Shown one piece after another: positions 22,858 through 33,929 of a DNA stretch of 64,000 nt. The DNA is taken from contig NKYR01000013.1 in assembly GCA_003184365.1 (NCBI GenBank), positions 398,417 through 462,416 on the forward strand. Reading direction: 5' to 3'. The stretch comes from Evernia prunastri. Its lineage: Eukaryota > Ascomycota > Lecanoromycetes > Lecanorales > Parmeliaceae. Below the pieces are notes generated by a model. That model worked only from the letters and a program-made list of their open reading frames with translations. It was not told where the DNA came from and ran no database searches. How positions within the stretch are numbered: position 1 is the stretch's first letter; each line of letters begins with the position of its first letter. The translations under genes were made by a program, and so were the position numbers.

Positions 22858-24352
22858 TCATGCTCTCTCCTCATCTGCCAGTGGCAGAGTGCGATAGCCT
22901 TTTTTCATGAACAGTTTCATTTTCTCCAAGCCTGCCTCGAGCACATCCGTTTCGCAGCAGAAGCCAAATCGAACAAAGCCCTTAAAGTCCTGTCCCTGCC
23001 CAAAGCACCTACTCCCTGGGACTAGCATGACACTCATATCCACCATTATCTTTTCGCAAAATGCAACATCATCCACAGGAGACCCCATACGGGAGATCTT
23101 GATAAAGGCAGTTGTCCCAGCTACAGGCTTCACCCACTCGCAAGCCCACCTGTGACTTTCCACAAATTGATCAAGCATCTCCAGATTCCGCTTCGCGAGT
23201 TGAATGTTTCTCGAGAGCAGTGAATGTATACAATTGTTGTCCAAGGCATATGCCGCAATCCGGTCATCAAGCTGGCTCACACTGATAGTTGTATAATCCC
23301 TGGCTTGGGCGCAAGCTTCTATGATCTCAGAACTTCGAGATGCAATCCAGCCCACTCGTATGCCTGCTAAGCTATAGGCCTTTGAAAGCGACCCGGTAGC
23401 TATCGTCTTTGCGTACCCGAATGAGAGTGCTGAAGGGGGAAACTCTGGGGATCCTGGAGAAATTGAGTGAAAAAGGGGGCGGTAGACTTCGTCGGCCATA
23501 ATTATGAGATCGTGCTCCTGAGCAACTTCAACCAGCAAATCGAGGGTAGTTTTGGGTACGATGGCACCAGAGGGATTGTGAGGATTATTGATGATGATCA
23601 TTTTGGTATTTGGTCGTATGAGACTTTTCAGCTCTTCAATGTCCAATTGCCATTTCTTTGATTCCTCTGCTCTCCAGTAGTCCACCTCCGCTCCCAATCT
23701 CCTAGGAACCTCATACAGCTGTTGATAGGTAGGATAATGGCATATCACATGATCTCCTTTTCCGATGAGACCATAGAAAACTGTCATATTTGCAGCAATT
23801 GCTCCAGGGGTAATCAAAATATTGTCTGCTTGGAATGGCTTCTTGGCGGAATAACGATTCGCTAAGTTTGCACGTAGTTCTTCTGAACCCCGTATCGTGC
23901 CATAGGTAAGCTTCGTTGACGGAGACCAGATCTCGCTTGATTTGTCCTCAGAGAGGCCTCTCAGATCGTCAAGTGATATCGAAGCTACGCATGTTTCTGC
24001 AATATTGTATTTGGCATGAGTCTCATGCGCATCCATCCACTGGGTTGTGGAAAATCAGCACCTGGCCGTAAGCCTATATGTATACAGAGTGAACACTAGC
24101 AGCGAGACATTCTGGCGTTCGACTTGGTGGGGAGCAATAAAATAGACCATTCGTGACACTGCCAAAGACGGCCTTGCAGCAAATAATCGTACATGTCAAG
24201 CACCTTTTGACTGAAGCGATTTGCGCTCCAAAGAATCTTCGCGAGGCAAGTACTGCTCATGTCGAAAATCACGCAGGATACCACCTCGGATAGGAGAGGC
24301 TTTGGAAGCTTACCTGCTCGACTGCGAAAGGCGCAACTTTTGCGATGGTCAT
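22858..24352 (-). CDS. PLP-dependent aminotransferase, class I/II fold
   Basis: Two exons: a 39-nt first exon, 24352-24314 (MTIAKVAPFAVEQ), and 24039-22858, phase 0, giving 406 aa. The intron is long for this window (274 nt; donor GTAAGC, acceptor CCCAG). The junction reads VEQ-WMDAHET, the arrangement I recall for this fungal aminotransferase group. PLP-site features: ITPGAIAAN near the phosphate-binding turn, the stacking aromatic in HYPTYQQLYEVP, NNPHNPSG, DEVYRPLF with the Asp for the pyridine nitrogen, and SLSKAYSLAGIRVGW with the Schiff-base Lys. RFGFC near the C terminus holds the carboxylate-binding Arg. The substrate cannot be told; relatives are loosely labelled aspartate aminotransferase or capreomycidine-synthase-like. 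It is divergent from the ABC transporter, with 396 bp between starts. Confidence 0.85.
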
Positions 24353-24748
24353 GACTGTCAGTCAGCCTAGCCTTGCCCAAAGAGCAAGAGTATATCAAAG
24401 GGTTGAGAGTCGTGGATATAATGTGATTAATTTGTAGGAGAAACTTTGGTAACCCTTCTCAGCGGCGAAACTTTCGGTACTTCCTCCGAAGGAAATGCCA
24501 AGGCCTCCGCAGTGAAAGAGGCATGCATTGCATGCGAATTCTATCCTCCAAAGTCGCATGACCCACTTACATACACGACTCCGCATCCACCTTTCCTTTT
24601 TCTTTTTTACACAACCCCAAAGAAGCAAGAGAAGACTTCTGCTTTCTTCTTGTCCTTTTTCATGGACTCAGTGCTGTCTTAAGGCATAAAGTTACCTTAT
24701 CGGTGCACCCAGGCTCCAGCCACCCGCCCCCAGTATAGATTTCTCACC
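24353..24748. promoter_or_regulatory. Shared divergent promoter, aminotransferase / ABC transporter
   Basis: 396 bp between the two ATGs. There is a pyrimidine-rich stretch near 24590-24670 on the transporter side, as often found upstream of fungal start sites. No specific regulator site is claimed. Confidence 0.5.
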
Positions 24749-27700
24749 ATGATCATACGGCGGACTGCGTTCGCAGCACTTGGAATATTTCCATTTGTAT
24801 GGCCTTCAGTTGCATTCCAGAATTCTTCAAGATCCGATCTCTTTCAATCGACTTACTCCCTATACGACGATCGACCGCAAGACTGCCCACCCTGCTTCAA
24901 CTGCAACCTCGAAGCCTTTCAATGTGCACAATTTGCTGCATGCAATAAGTACAATGGCAAATGCTCTTGTCCTCCGGGCTTTGGTGGGGAGGACTGTGCA
25001 GCGCCGCTCTGTGGCTCTCTGGCCATGGGCAGAGACAGGGCTCCAAGAGGCGGAGGGCAGTGTGATTGTCAGGAGGGCTGGGAGGGTATCAATTGCAACG
25101 TATGCAAGACCGATGAAGCATGCAACGCGTTGATGCCGGAAGGTAGTGGCGGTACTTGTTATAAGGATGGCGTCGTGGTAAACGAAAACCATCAGATGTG
25201 TGATATTACCAACCGGAAAATACTGGACCAGTTGAAGGAGCGGTATCCACAAGCCACCTTCTCTTGTAACGCAAATGATGAGACCTGCAACTTCCAGTTC
25301 TGGGTCGGTCAAGAGGAGTCCTTCTACTGCGCCCTCGATACTTGTTCCTACAGCTCAAAGAACGAATACGACAGGAATACTACAAGCTACAAATGCGAGC
25401 ATATCAAGTGCGCCTGTGTTCCAGGTCGGATGCTTTGTGGAGAAGAGGGATCAATCGATATCGGAGATTTTCTGACCGAAGAGATCAAAGGTCCGGCGTC
25501 ATTCTCATCGATCAGCACCGAGGGGGGAAGTAGCAAAGACGGGAGCAAGTTCGAGGAACCGGCAATGAACAATCTCATCAAGAGTGTCTTCGGAGATGAG
25601 TCTATTACCCTGCAATGCTCTTGGGGAGAGTGCCTATACCGGACCGATGTCCCAGGCTACACCAGGCCAGTCAAGAAGATTAACACGCCATTGATCGCTG
25701 GTGTGATTGCTGGATGCGCCTTATTTGTCGTATTGGTGATCCTGCTGGTATGGTATCTGTCCAGGAGGCAGCTCAAACATGGACCGATCTATCTGTCAGA
25801 CGACTCAGATGACGATTTGGCCCAGATGATGGCCGAACACAAACCAGCATCACTCCAATTTGACAACGTCTCTTACAATCTGAACGGGAAGCAAATCTTG
25901 TCCGGTGTTCAGGGTATCGCTCTACCTGGCCAATTGATGGCTATCATGGGTGCATCAGGAGCCGGCAAGACTACTTTCCTAGATATCTTAGCTAGGAAGA
26001 ACAAGCGTGGAGTTGTCGAGGGGAACTTTTATGTGAATGGAGAAAAGGTCATTGACAATGAATACCGAAGCGTTGTCGGTTTCGTGGATCAGGACGACAC
26101 GATGCTCCCAACGCTGACCGTCCATGAAACCATCATGACGAGTGCTCTACTTCGACTACCTCGAGATATGAGCATTATGATCAAAGAGCAACGCGTTTAC
26201 GAAGTGGAGAAGCAGCTCGGAATTAGCGCTATCAAAGATCAGCTCATTGGATCAGAAGAAGGTAATGGACGTGGCATCTCTGGTGGTGAGAAGCGGAGAG
26301 TTGGAATCGCTTGCGAGCTGGTCACGAGCCCCAGTATACTCTTTCTGGACGAGCCGACAAGTGGACTTGACGCCTTCAATGCATTTAATGTAATTGAGTG
26401 TTTAGTAACGCTAGCAAAGAACTACAACAGGACGGTAATCTTCACCATACACCAGCCTCGATCCAACATCGTCGCCCTCTTTGACCATTTAGTGCTCCTT
26501 GCAAAGGGACGGACCGTTTACTCTGGACCCTATGCCAGTTGTCAAAGCTACTTTGATCGAATTGGATACGCGTGCCCGCCCGGATTCAACATCGCGGACT
26601 ACCTTGTGGACCTCACCATGCACGCTCAAACAGCACACACCCCGACAGATGAGAATGGTCCTGCCGGTTTTGACGGAGGCAGCGAAGGCATGCGGACTGT
26701 CAACAGTAGCGTTCGCGCCATCAAGTCCATAGCTAGTGCTTCAAATATGAGCTTGGATAACAGCAGCTACGGGAGCTACAACGAATCGAACCAAAGACCA
26801 AAGAGTAAACGCAAACAATCGCTAAAGCAGCAGCAAGATCGCAAACTCTTCACTCGGAAGAAGAGCACCACAGGCGCGGAATCCCCTTCAACCCCAAAGA
26901 CAGACGATGAGGCATCCGATCCCATTGACCGCAGAAACAGTGCAGACTTGATTCGGCTGTCAAAGCAGCAGGGCCAAGTACGTCCGCAAATCCTGGATGA
27001 TCCACATCAACTTCCTCCAGCAGCTTCGGGCACTGGCACTGGGCTGGATGATCTTGTTTCAAGTTATGCCAGCTCAGACGTTGCAGGATCAGTTCGAGAC
27101 GACATCAACGCTGCTGTCAGCAGTGCGTCGAATGCAAACGGTTCAGCCCATGGTCCGTCTGATCATGCGAGAGTCGTATCGGGTTCTATGAAAAGCTACC
27201 GACGTGTGGGCCTCATCAGCCAATTCACAATCTTGTCACAAAGAACCTGGCGAAATCTTTACCGGAACCCTATGCTGATGCTCACACACTACGCCATTGC
27301 TATCCTCCTTGCTGTCCTGTCAGGCTTTTTGTTCTACGGATTGACCGACGATATAAAGGGCTTCCAGAATAGACTTGGGCTTTTCTTCTTTGTCCTCGCC
27401 TTGTTCGGTTTCAGCACCTTAACGAGTCTTACAGTCTTCTCATCCGAACGACTTCTGTTTGTACGCGAGAGAGCAAATGGCTACTACTCACCTATATCTT
27501 ACTTCGCAGCTAAAGTCGTCTTCGACATTGTTCCCCTACGCCTCATACCCCCAATAATTATGGGAGCGATTGTGTACCCCATGACTGGGCTAACACCGGC
27601 ATGGCCTGAATTCCTCAAGTTCATACTGATCCTGGTCCTTTTCAACCTCGCCGCCGCAGCTATATGCCTCTTCATTGGCATCGTCTTCAAGGACGGGGGC

Positions 27701-28094
27701 GTGGCGAATCTGATCGGTAGTTTGGTGATGCTTTTCAGCCTGCTCTTCGCGGGTTTGTTGCTTAACCACGACGCTATACCCAAGGCGGCACTGTGGCTGC
27801 AGACCGTAAGCAAATGTTGCATCTACCGAATGAGGACTCTTTGCTAATGTGGCACAGCTATCGATCTTCCATTACGGATTCGAAGCTCTCATCGTCAATG
27901 AGGTCACTTTTCTTACCCTCATCGACCACAAATATGGTCTGGACATCGAAGTGCCTGGCGCATCTATCTTGAGTGCTTTCGGATTCGACAACCTCGCCTT
28001 GTGGGATGATGTCATTGGTCTCGCTATATTCTCCGGGGCTTTCATCGTGATTGCGTATGTCGCTATGCACATATTATTAGTAGAGAGGAGGTAA
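24749..28094 (+). CDS. ADP1: ADP1-type ABCG transporter with cysteine-rich lumenal N-terminal domain
   Basis: Two exons, 24749-27805 and 27858-28094 (52-nt intron, GTAAGC, branch GCTAATG, acceptor CACAG), phase 0; product about 1097 aa (yeast Adp1 is 1049). ATG 24749 sits in a good context (CACCATG). Signal peptide at residues 1-23. An EGF-like, Cys-rich domain follows (NKYNGKCSCPPGFGGEDC; GGQCDCQEGWEGINCNVC). A transmembrane helix lies at about 314-337. The nucleotide-binding domain has Walker A GASGAGKTT (about 401), signature SGGEKRRV (about 510), Walker B ILFLDEPTSGLD and switch His IHQPR. A long Ser/Lys-rich linker precedes an ABC2-type membrane domain from about residue 840 (QRTWRNLYRNPM). 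Exon 2 supplies the last extracellular loop and helix (LSIFHYGFEALIVNE to LLVERR). It is an NBD-TMD half-size transporter; the substrate is unknown even in yeast, probably at an internal membrane. Confidence 0.93.
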
Positions 28095-28465
28095 TGTCTG
28101 ATACGCTCCATGGATCAATTACACTGTATGTATTGTACTTGTGTATAGTTGGGTCTTTTGGCATTCTGCATCGAGGCGCGGAGTTTGGTATTCAAAGCAA
28201 TACTATATTGGGCGCACGTGCGTGTACGACTATCATTTCTCCGTCGAATTCCCATTAGACGTTTAATGTCGCGCACCAAATGGAGGATATCTAACGATTT
28301 TCGCTGATCATATGTCCTTTCGCTGCTCGATTTTCGTTTCATGCATAATGTCGTCGTGTCCCGCAAATCAGAAACCCCAGGGATCCTGCCGCTCGCCACC
28401 ATATTCCACAACGAAAAATGCCTCACACGGCCGAGGTTCCTATCCATAGTAAGATATGACAGACA

Positions 28466-28476
28466 CCTATAAAATG
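28466..28476 (+). promoter_or_regulatory. TATA-like box upstream of the 30-residue ORF
   Basis: The sequence CTATAAAATGG lies about 230 bp before the micro-ORF start and is followed by a long CT-rich leader. TATA plus pyrimidine-rich leader is the layout of well-expressed fungal promoters. Assignment is by position only. Confidence 0.35.
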
Positions 28477-28704
28477 GACTGCGGTGCCGCCTTCTCCCTT
28501 CCGACCTCTACGACCCTCGAAAATTCCCCCAGTTCAACCAACCCTTTGCGACACTACCAAACCATCTCTCCCTCTCAATTTCCACACCGCACGCACTCAA
28601 GACTAATCGCCCTCACCGAGACCGCTCTTCCCAACATTCAGGTCATTCCTCCCCCAACAGCCCATCTCTCTCCATATCCACGAAACCCAAACCCAAATCC
28701 TGAA

Positions 28705-28797
28705 ATGTCGCGACGCTACCACGGCTTCTTCGGCGTCTACTCCCACTTCATCGCCGTCGCCGTCGGGCTCGTGGCTATGCTGTTCGAGGTGCTGTGA
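28705..28797 (+). CDS. Candidate 30-residue single-pass membrane peptide
   Basis: ATG 28705, stop 28795-28797. The peptide starts MSRRYHGFFGVYSHF and continues with a hydrophobic Ala/Val-rich helix ending LFEVL, a basic head followed by one possible membrane span. A TATA-like box and about 200 bp of strongly pyrimidine-rich leader precede it, and no other gene in the 1.4-kb gap could use that promoter. The frame is open further upstream, but that part is Pro/Ser/Thr-rich and looks like translated leader. Not recognised; it could be a subunit-type microprotein of a mitochondrial or ER complex, or noncoding. Transcript and conservation data are lacking. Confidence 0.35.
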   Translation: MSRRYHGFFGVYSHFIAVAVGLVAMLFEVL

Positions 28798-29489
28798 GAG
28801 CAATGCGCTGGGACGAGTATGGATACCGAGGAGGATGAAGGATCTGGGCGCGGTGGGACGGTTGGGGCACGTGCAATGGGCCAAGGGGGGTGCGGATTGG
28901 GTAATGGCTTTGTCGATGATGGGGTGGCACGGGTTTGAGAGGTGGAATGGAGGGGTAGGGATTGTGTGGTGGATGAATCTTGTGAGAAGTGGTTTGTAAG
29001 GGGAGTTAGGATGGTGGATGATGTATGGATTTATGAATTTCTGCATTTATGGATTTATGGAATTATGATGAGGGAAGATGATTGAAAGGATCTCTTTCCG
29101 TTTGTGCAACTTGCCCTGTGATTGCTCGACGTAATCCGCGGGACAGTGGCGTGCTAATATATTCATTGCGTGAGGCCAGGCTTGTAGATTTGGCGGCTTC
29201 TGGTTCTTTATCCGTCACTTATATGTTTATGTTAAGCAACTCGCTAGCACGAAGGCTTAGCAAAGGCATTCAAGGAATAGATCTTGCTTGGGCTCTGGGG
29301 TTCTCCGTGCCTGTAGGGTGCATTTTCCATCACAGCAGAGATTTCAGAAGGTCGTTGCCTCATCATCGTCGATGATTTATGGGCACAGTCCCCAGTGCTT
29401 TTCAGCTCTTGCGGGGCTCTTCTATATGCACTGGTTCTTATAAATTATATACATACCTCTCTATCTTCCTTAAAGATAAATGTTGCCCA

Positions 29490-30615
29490 CTACATTCTCC
29501 TCATTACATCCTCAATCACCTCCGCCGTTCTGGCCTTCCCACCCATATCTGGTGTCAGCAACTTGCCTTCATCCAGATTTGCATCGATGGCCGCGTATAC
29601 CTTTGCGGCAGCTTCTTCGTATCTCAGAAACTCTAGCATCAGAGCCGTGCTCCGAATCGTAGCAACTGGATTTGCTATCCCTTGACCCATTATGTCCGGT
29701 GCACTACCATGACATGGCTCTCCTATCACGAAACCATCACCCACATTTGCGGATGGCACAAGACCTAAGCTTCCAACTAGAGCAGCCGCGCCGTCCGAGA
29801 GGATGTCACCGTAGAGATTCGGGGCGACAATTACGTCGTATGAAGAGGGTTGGCGGAAGAGTTTGTAGATCATGGAGTCGACGATTTGTTCTTCGACCCC
29901 AACTGATCTGTATTTCGAGTCTGCAAGAGCAGCGCGAGCAGTTTCTCGAAAAAGACCGTCGGTTTGTGAGAGGACGTTGCTTTTGTGTGTGATGGTGACC
30001 AAAGGACTCGAGTGCACGCTCTGGACCCCCGTATCTCTGATTTTCTGCCGCCTTAGTGCAATCTCGCCAGCCATGGACGCTATCCGATGGCTTGCTCGTT
30101 CAGAAATGCGCTTGATAGCCTCGGCAACTTTGCCTGAGCCATCAGAGGCTTCGTACGTTCGCTCCTCTTTGACATATAGATCTTCCGTATTTTCGCGCAC
30201 AATGACCAGGTCTATGGGCATCTTAGATGAGGCTGTAGTCTTGACCGGTCGTACATTAGCGTAGAGATCCATTTTTTTCCGTAAGGCGACAATGGGTGAG
30301 GAGTAGCCGGCGACTTTTGTAGTAGGGGAGCTGACGGCTCCGAAGAGAGCGCCATTGCATTCTTTCTTCAATGTCTCAACTGTTCTGTCTGGGAGGGCGG
30401 CACCTGTTTGCTGGAATGTTTCGTAGCCGGCGGGGAGATCGACGAAGGAGAGGTCAATTTTGAAGGTGCTTGCAACAGCTTCCAGTACTCGTCGGCCTGC
30501 CTGTGTCAGTCAGGATGGAAGCTATGGCTGCAGGAATGGACGTGCTTACCGGTATGACTTCACGGCCGATACCATCACCTGGTATCAAGCCTATCCGTAG
30601 CGACCTGGAAGCCAT
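29490..30615 (-). CDS. LYS12: Homoisocitrate dehydrogenase (lysine biosynthesis, LYS12-type)
   Basis: NAD-dependent oxidative decarboxylation of homoisocitrate to 2-oxoadipate in the alpha-aminoadipate lysine pathway of fungi. Two exons, 30615-30550 (22 codons) and 30500-29490, with a 49-nt intron (GTAAGC, CTGAC, ACAG), phase 0; 358 aa. The N terminus MASRSLRIGLIPGDGIGREV joins PAGRRVLEA at the splice. VIVRENTEDLYVKEERTYEA is the homoisocitrate version of the isocitrate/isopropylmalate dehydrogenase substrate loop, which sets it apart from LEU2. Further blocks: the catalytic region SYDVIVAPNLYGDILSDGAA (metal-binding Asp residues) and FVIGEPCHGSAPDIMGQGIA for NAD. The Rossmann-like core begins only seven residues after the Met, so there is no room for a mitochondrial presequence in this model, unlike the yeast protein. 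Confidence 0.93.
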
Positions 30616-31639
30616 TGGTGAGTGCGTGGAGTGTACTACCTATCTGATATTCCGAAGTCAAATATTTCCACGGGGGATGCTTCTAAACCTCAGCCTACAC
30701 TAAGTGTAAATACGAACATAACCATTAGCTTCCTTTTCACTTGTACATAAAATCCTTTCAGTCTATCACGAAGAAAAATCCACACAGCATCCACGACTTT
30801 TTATTGATTATACTGTTGAAAAGAGCGGTAGGACGAAGCCTAACCTCCTCGTGTGCAACCGAGGCGTAGACGGATTGGGACTAGCGTCCGCACTGCACTC
30901 TCATATGGCCTTGTGACCACCTGTCCCTTCATTCTGTACGTACTTTAGTAGTAATGAAGGACAGTCACCACATGCCCGTTCAACATATACTACGGTTGAA
31001 TAGAATAAGCAGTTTTTACTCTGAATAAACATGTGATTCTTAATTTCTGACGTGGTTGAAATGTAAATATAGAATTTCTTCTTTATTAATCTATGTATGC
31101 TTGCTTCTACTAATCGTATTAATACATGCGCTAAAATTTAGATGGGCTGAGGTATGTTCAGTGCCAAGAAGATAGGAAACTGTCCCCACATAAATTTTCT
31201 CGTATCGAATTCTCTGTTCCACGAGCTCGTCAAAGAGTCATATAGAGCGCATTACGTATTTGTAAACTACGTAGTATAGTGGCCATTCATTATAAGATAG
31301 CTGATCCCGCTGTAGTCATTTTGAAGAGGAGTCCGTCCTGCTCGAAAACGAACACAGCCCGCGTTGGAGACTAGAGTACTGTGGGCATCCCTCTCATACA
31401 GCTTTCTTTAAATTTTTCTTGCTGCCATTCTGACCTAAGTTGATCGAGGAAGTGTTGATCCTGTCTTATGGCGGCGCCGCCTTTGAGACGCTTGCGAGTG
31501 CCGTCTGCAATCATCCAGCCTACGAAAAGAAGCTGGTATCGAACAACCTCGATCGTTGGATCCAACTTGCAAGATTACAACTATCCGATCATCATGACTT
31601 GAAGTCATGACCAACAGCCCTGTTTTCTTTCATACTGCC
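30616..31639. other. AT-leaning intergenic region upstream of LYS12
   Basis: About 1 kb. AT-rich around 30970-31300. It should contain the LYS12 promoter near its left end. GAGTCA at about 31225 is a half-match to a Gcn4/CpcA-type amino-acid-control site but lies 600 bp away. No gene seen. Confidence 0.4.
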
Positions 31640-32310
31640 GTGACAATGTTGAAGAAGACCGACGTCTCAAATCGCAGCAGGAAGTGATCAAGCATGCAAT
31701 TCTGGACGGTCCCCTCATCCATTCATATTCTAATATCTAGAAGTGCAATTATTGACCCAGGCTGCGGTACCGGCGTCTGGCTAGAAGACTATTACAAGCA
31801 GCTTCTTTGCCGGTGGGATTGCGAAAAGAGATAATTCTACTATGCTTACTGGCTTCGACATGAACGCTCACGCCTTCAACCCAGATCCAGCTCCGTGCGT
31901 AAGGCTGGTCGAGCAAGACTGCACCAAACCTTTTTGACGCCAGGTACATAGGCAGTTTCGACCTTGTCAACATTCGACCTTGCGTATTCGTTGCCTAAAG
32001 AAAGCTTCTCTCGGTCGGTCGAGAATGCAATCCAACTTTTAAGGAAGACGGAAGTTCTGCTGTTATGAGAAGTGTTTGGCTAACATGTTGTAGAGCCTGG
32101 TGGATATCTGCAGTAGCTGGCGACCCTTGAACGACCGCTTCTCCGACACAGTGATGGAATCAATGAAAATGCTTCCCTGGTTCGCAAGAGGTCGCATGCA
32201 CGTAAAGAGCCACGGGTTGGACTGACTGAAATACAGACACTGATGAACTCATAGACAAAGCTCGGAAATCAGATAGAATCAAGATGGGCGGTGTGCTCCC
32301 GGAAATGATT
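31640..32310 (+). pseudogene. Relic of a LaeA-like SAM-dependent methyltransferase
   Basis: Pieces of one class I methyltransferase occur in the right order but in different frames with stops between them. EEDRRLKSQQEVIKHAILDG (from 31651) is the helix before motif I. IIDPGCGTGVWL (from 31748) is the SAM-binding glycine motif I. LTGFDMNAHAFNPDPAPCVR (from 31845) is the strand-2 acidic motif. SFDLVNIRPCVF (about 31955) is motif II, ENAIQLLRKTE (about 32020) the helix after it, and VEPGGYLQ (about 32095) motif III, followed directly by TAG. Shifts of frame occur between almost every block and the spacing does not allow normal introns. The order and content are those of LaeA-like/TAM-domain fungal methyltransferases often tied to secondary metabolism. 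It is dead in this genome on sequence grounds. Confidence 0.75.
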
Positions 32311-32765
32311 GCGCAGAAAGTAAGGCCTCTGTAAGATCAGCCGCAGAGTATGATACCGCGAGTCTCTAGTTAATTACCCATCCACGACAGTGAGAGCGTA
32401 GATACCTTCACTTCCCTACTATTGTGATGATGTGGTCAGACTGGTTTTGACATATACTCCGTTAAGGTTTGATTTGGCTTACGGAAATTTTTGCTGCGAA
32501 AACGCCCAGAGAGCCGACATGGGGTTCTTGTTACGCGCGGCTTCCTTAAGGGTAACAGTGTTCTCATAGGTCTTGTTACTTCTTTCACTCTCGCGGTCCT
32601 GCTGGTACGCAGAGCCTCGCTCAACTAGAGCATCAGACTGATTTCGTCACAGTCGAGCATCTTTTCCGAATGGCCCGTCTATGAACATTGGAATCCGGAG
32701 GCGCCATGTAACATCGAAATTTCGGCTATTCTAATCATATCTGTGGCCGGCAACCTAGCTGCTAA

Positions 32766-33628
32766 TTACATTGCTTCAAAATGCTTCGCCAGCTCCAAGA
32801 TGATGCTGCCTAGTTTCTCCGGTGCCGCGAACTGCGGGCTGTGTCCAGTTTCTATGTCCCTAGTGATCCATTCCTGCCCACTTTCCTGTAGCATTATGTT
32901 CTGGACCTCATAAGGAATGGCTTGGTCATTGAGAGTTCGGATGTAGGCGCAGCGGCCTTTAAAGGCTTCTGCATCCCAAGTGGCAGCCGGACAAGGACTC
33001 TTGAAGGCAGTCAAGCCGTGGCTGATGGTTGAAAGTACCGCGGCATCTGCTAGCACTGGCGGTACGTCATGGAAAGGCAGGCTTTGGATCATCGCATTTG
33101 ATCAATTTATCAGCCTCCTAGACCCTACTTAGCGCCAAAGGCTGCAAACGGATAGACAGCGACGGCTTCCCTTCGCTAAGGGAACACCGAGCAACTACGT
33201 ACATCGACCTGGATGTGGGGTGGCAATTGCCCACCAAACGTCGCCATGACATCCTTCCCGTCTCCCCCTCGCGGTAAGATCGAGGCGATGAAAATTTGTC
33301 CCAAGACAGAGGTCGACTTACCCTCTGCGGCGCGGTCGGCATTGCCTAAGCCTCGGGCAGCGGCACTGGCGGGCATGCCCCCGTAGGAGTGCGAGATCAT
33401 GATCACATCATGCTTCTCGAGGTCCAGGACCGGAGGAAGCATGCGCGAACGGATGTACTCTGCATCGTCTTCGGCGGTGACGGGGAGGCTGGTGCCGATG
33501 GTTGGGAGCAGCGCAGACAAAGCGCCGTAGCCTTGGCTCATGAGGAGATGCTGCAAGTAGGCGTAGTGTGAGGGAGATTGTGCGGCGGCGGGCACGAAAA
33601 GGAAGACCGGCTTCGATGAGGGAGCCAT
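32766..33628 (-). pseudogene. Alpha/beta hydrolase with a frameshift in exon 2
   Basis: Exon 1 is 33628-33203 (MAPSSKPVFLFVPAAAQSPS; serine-hydrolase region MISHSYGGMP with the G-x-S-x-G-like nucleophile elbow SHSYGG). The intron is 33118-33202 (85 nt, GTACGT...CTAG, phase 0). Exon 2 opens EADKLIKCDDPKPAF in the expected frame but meets TGA at once. One base away the same exon continues HDVPPVLADAAVLSTISHGL to the stop at 32766, with the catalytic-His region ETGHSP. The break is near 33070-33076, in CCTTTCC, and fits one extra base or two lost bases. Everything else is intact, so this is either a very young pseudogene or a sequence error. The family (small fungal alpha/beta hydrolases related to salicylate-esterase-like proteins) has no defined substrate here. 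Confidence 0.7.
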
Positions 33629-33929
33629 GATTGAATGATACTCTTAGGACAGGTGCTTGAGCTCTGATCGGGTAATTGCGTTAATAATAAAGGTTTGCGC
33701 TTTGTGCCTCGAATGACAGAAGTCAAGGTCAAGTGTGCTCCAAAAGCTGGCTGAATTCGGAGAGGAAAATGGATCAGTGACCACCCTCTTGCACTTAGAG
33801 ACCTGAGCCTGCAGCACGATGACTACCTTAGTCACACAAGGCGCGCCGGCCTTATGATTGGTCGATCCCAAATCCAAGGCCTGCAGTCACCATTCCAGCC
33901 TCGTTCAACATCTGACTTCCCTACCACTT

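Larger units (their letters stand above)
28095..29489. other. 1.4-kb interval between ABC transporter and LYS12 3' ends, with one candidate small ORF
   Basis: Apart from the micro-ORF at 28705-28797 (separate entry), open frames here are low-complexity shadows of a pyrimidine-rich strand. No RNA gene was recognised. Confidence 0.45.

Noticed and set aside
24040..24313. Extra exon within the 274-nt first intron of the aminotransferase
   Set aside because: The direct junction VEQ-WMDAHET matches the family pattern, and no frame in the intron gives protein-like sequence with usable splice sites.
28603..29046. 147-codon minus-strand frame opposite the micro-ORF
   Set aside because: It is rich in Pro, His and Ser because it reads through the complement of biased DNA; no protein features.
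31225..31231. GAGTCA as an amino-acid-control (Gcn4/CpcA) site for LYS12
   Set aside because: It lacks the last conserved base of the palindrome and lies about 600 bp from the start codon.
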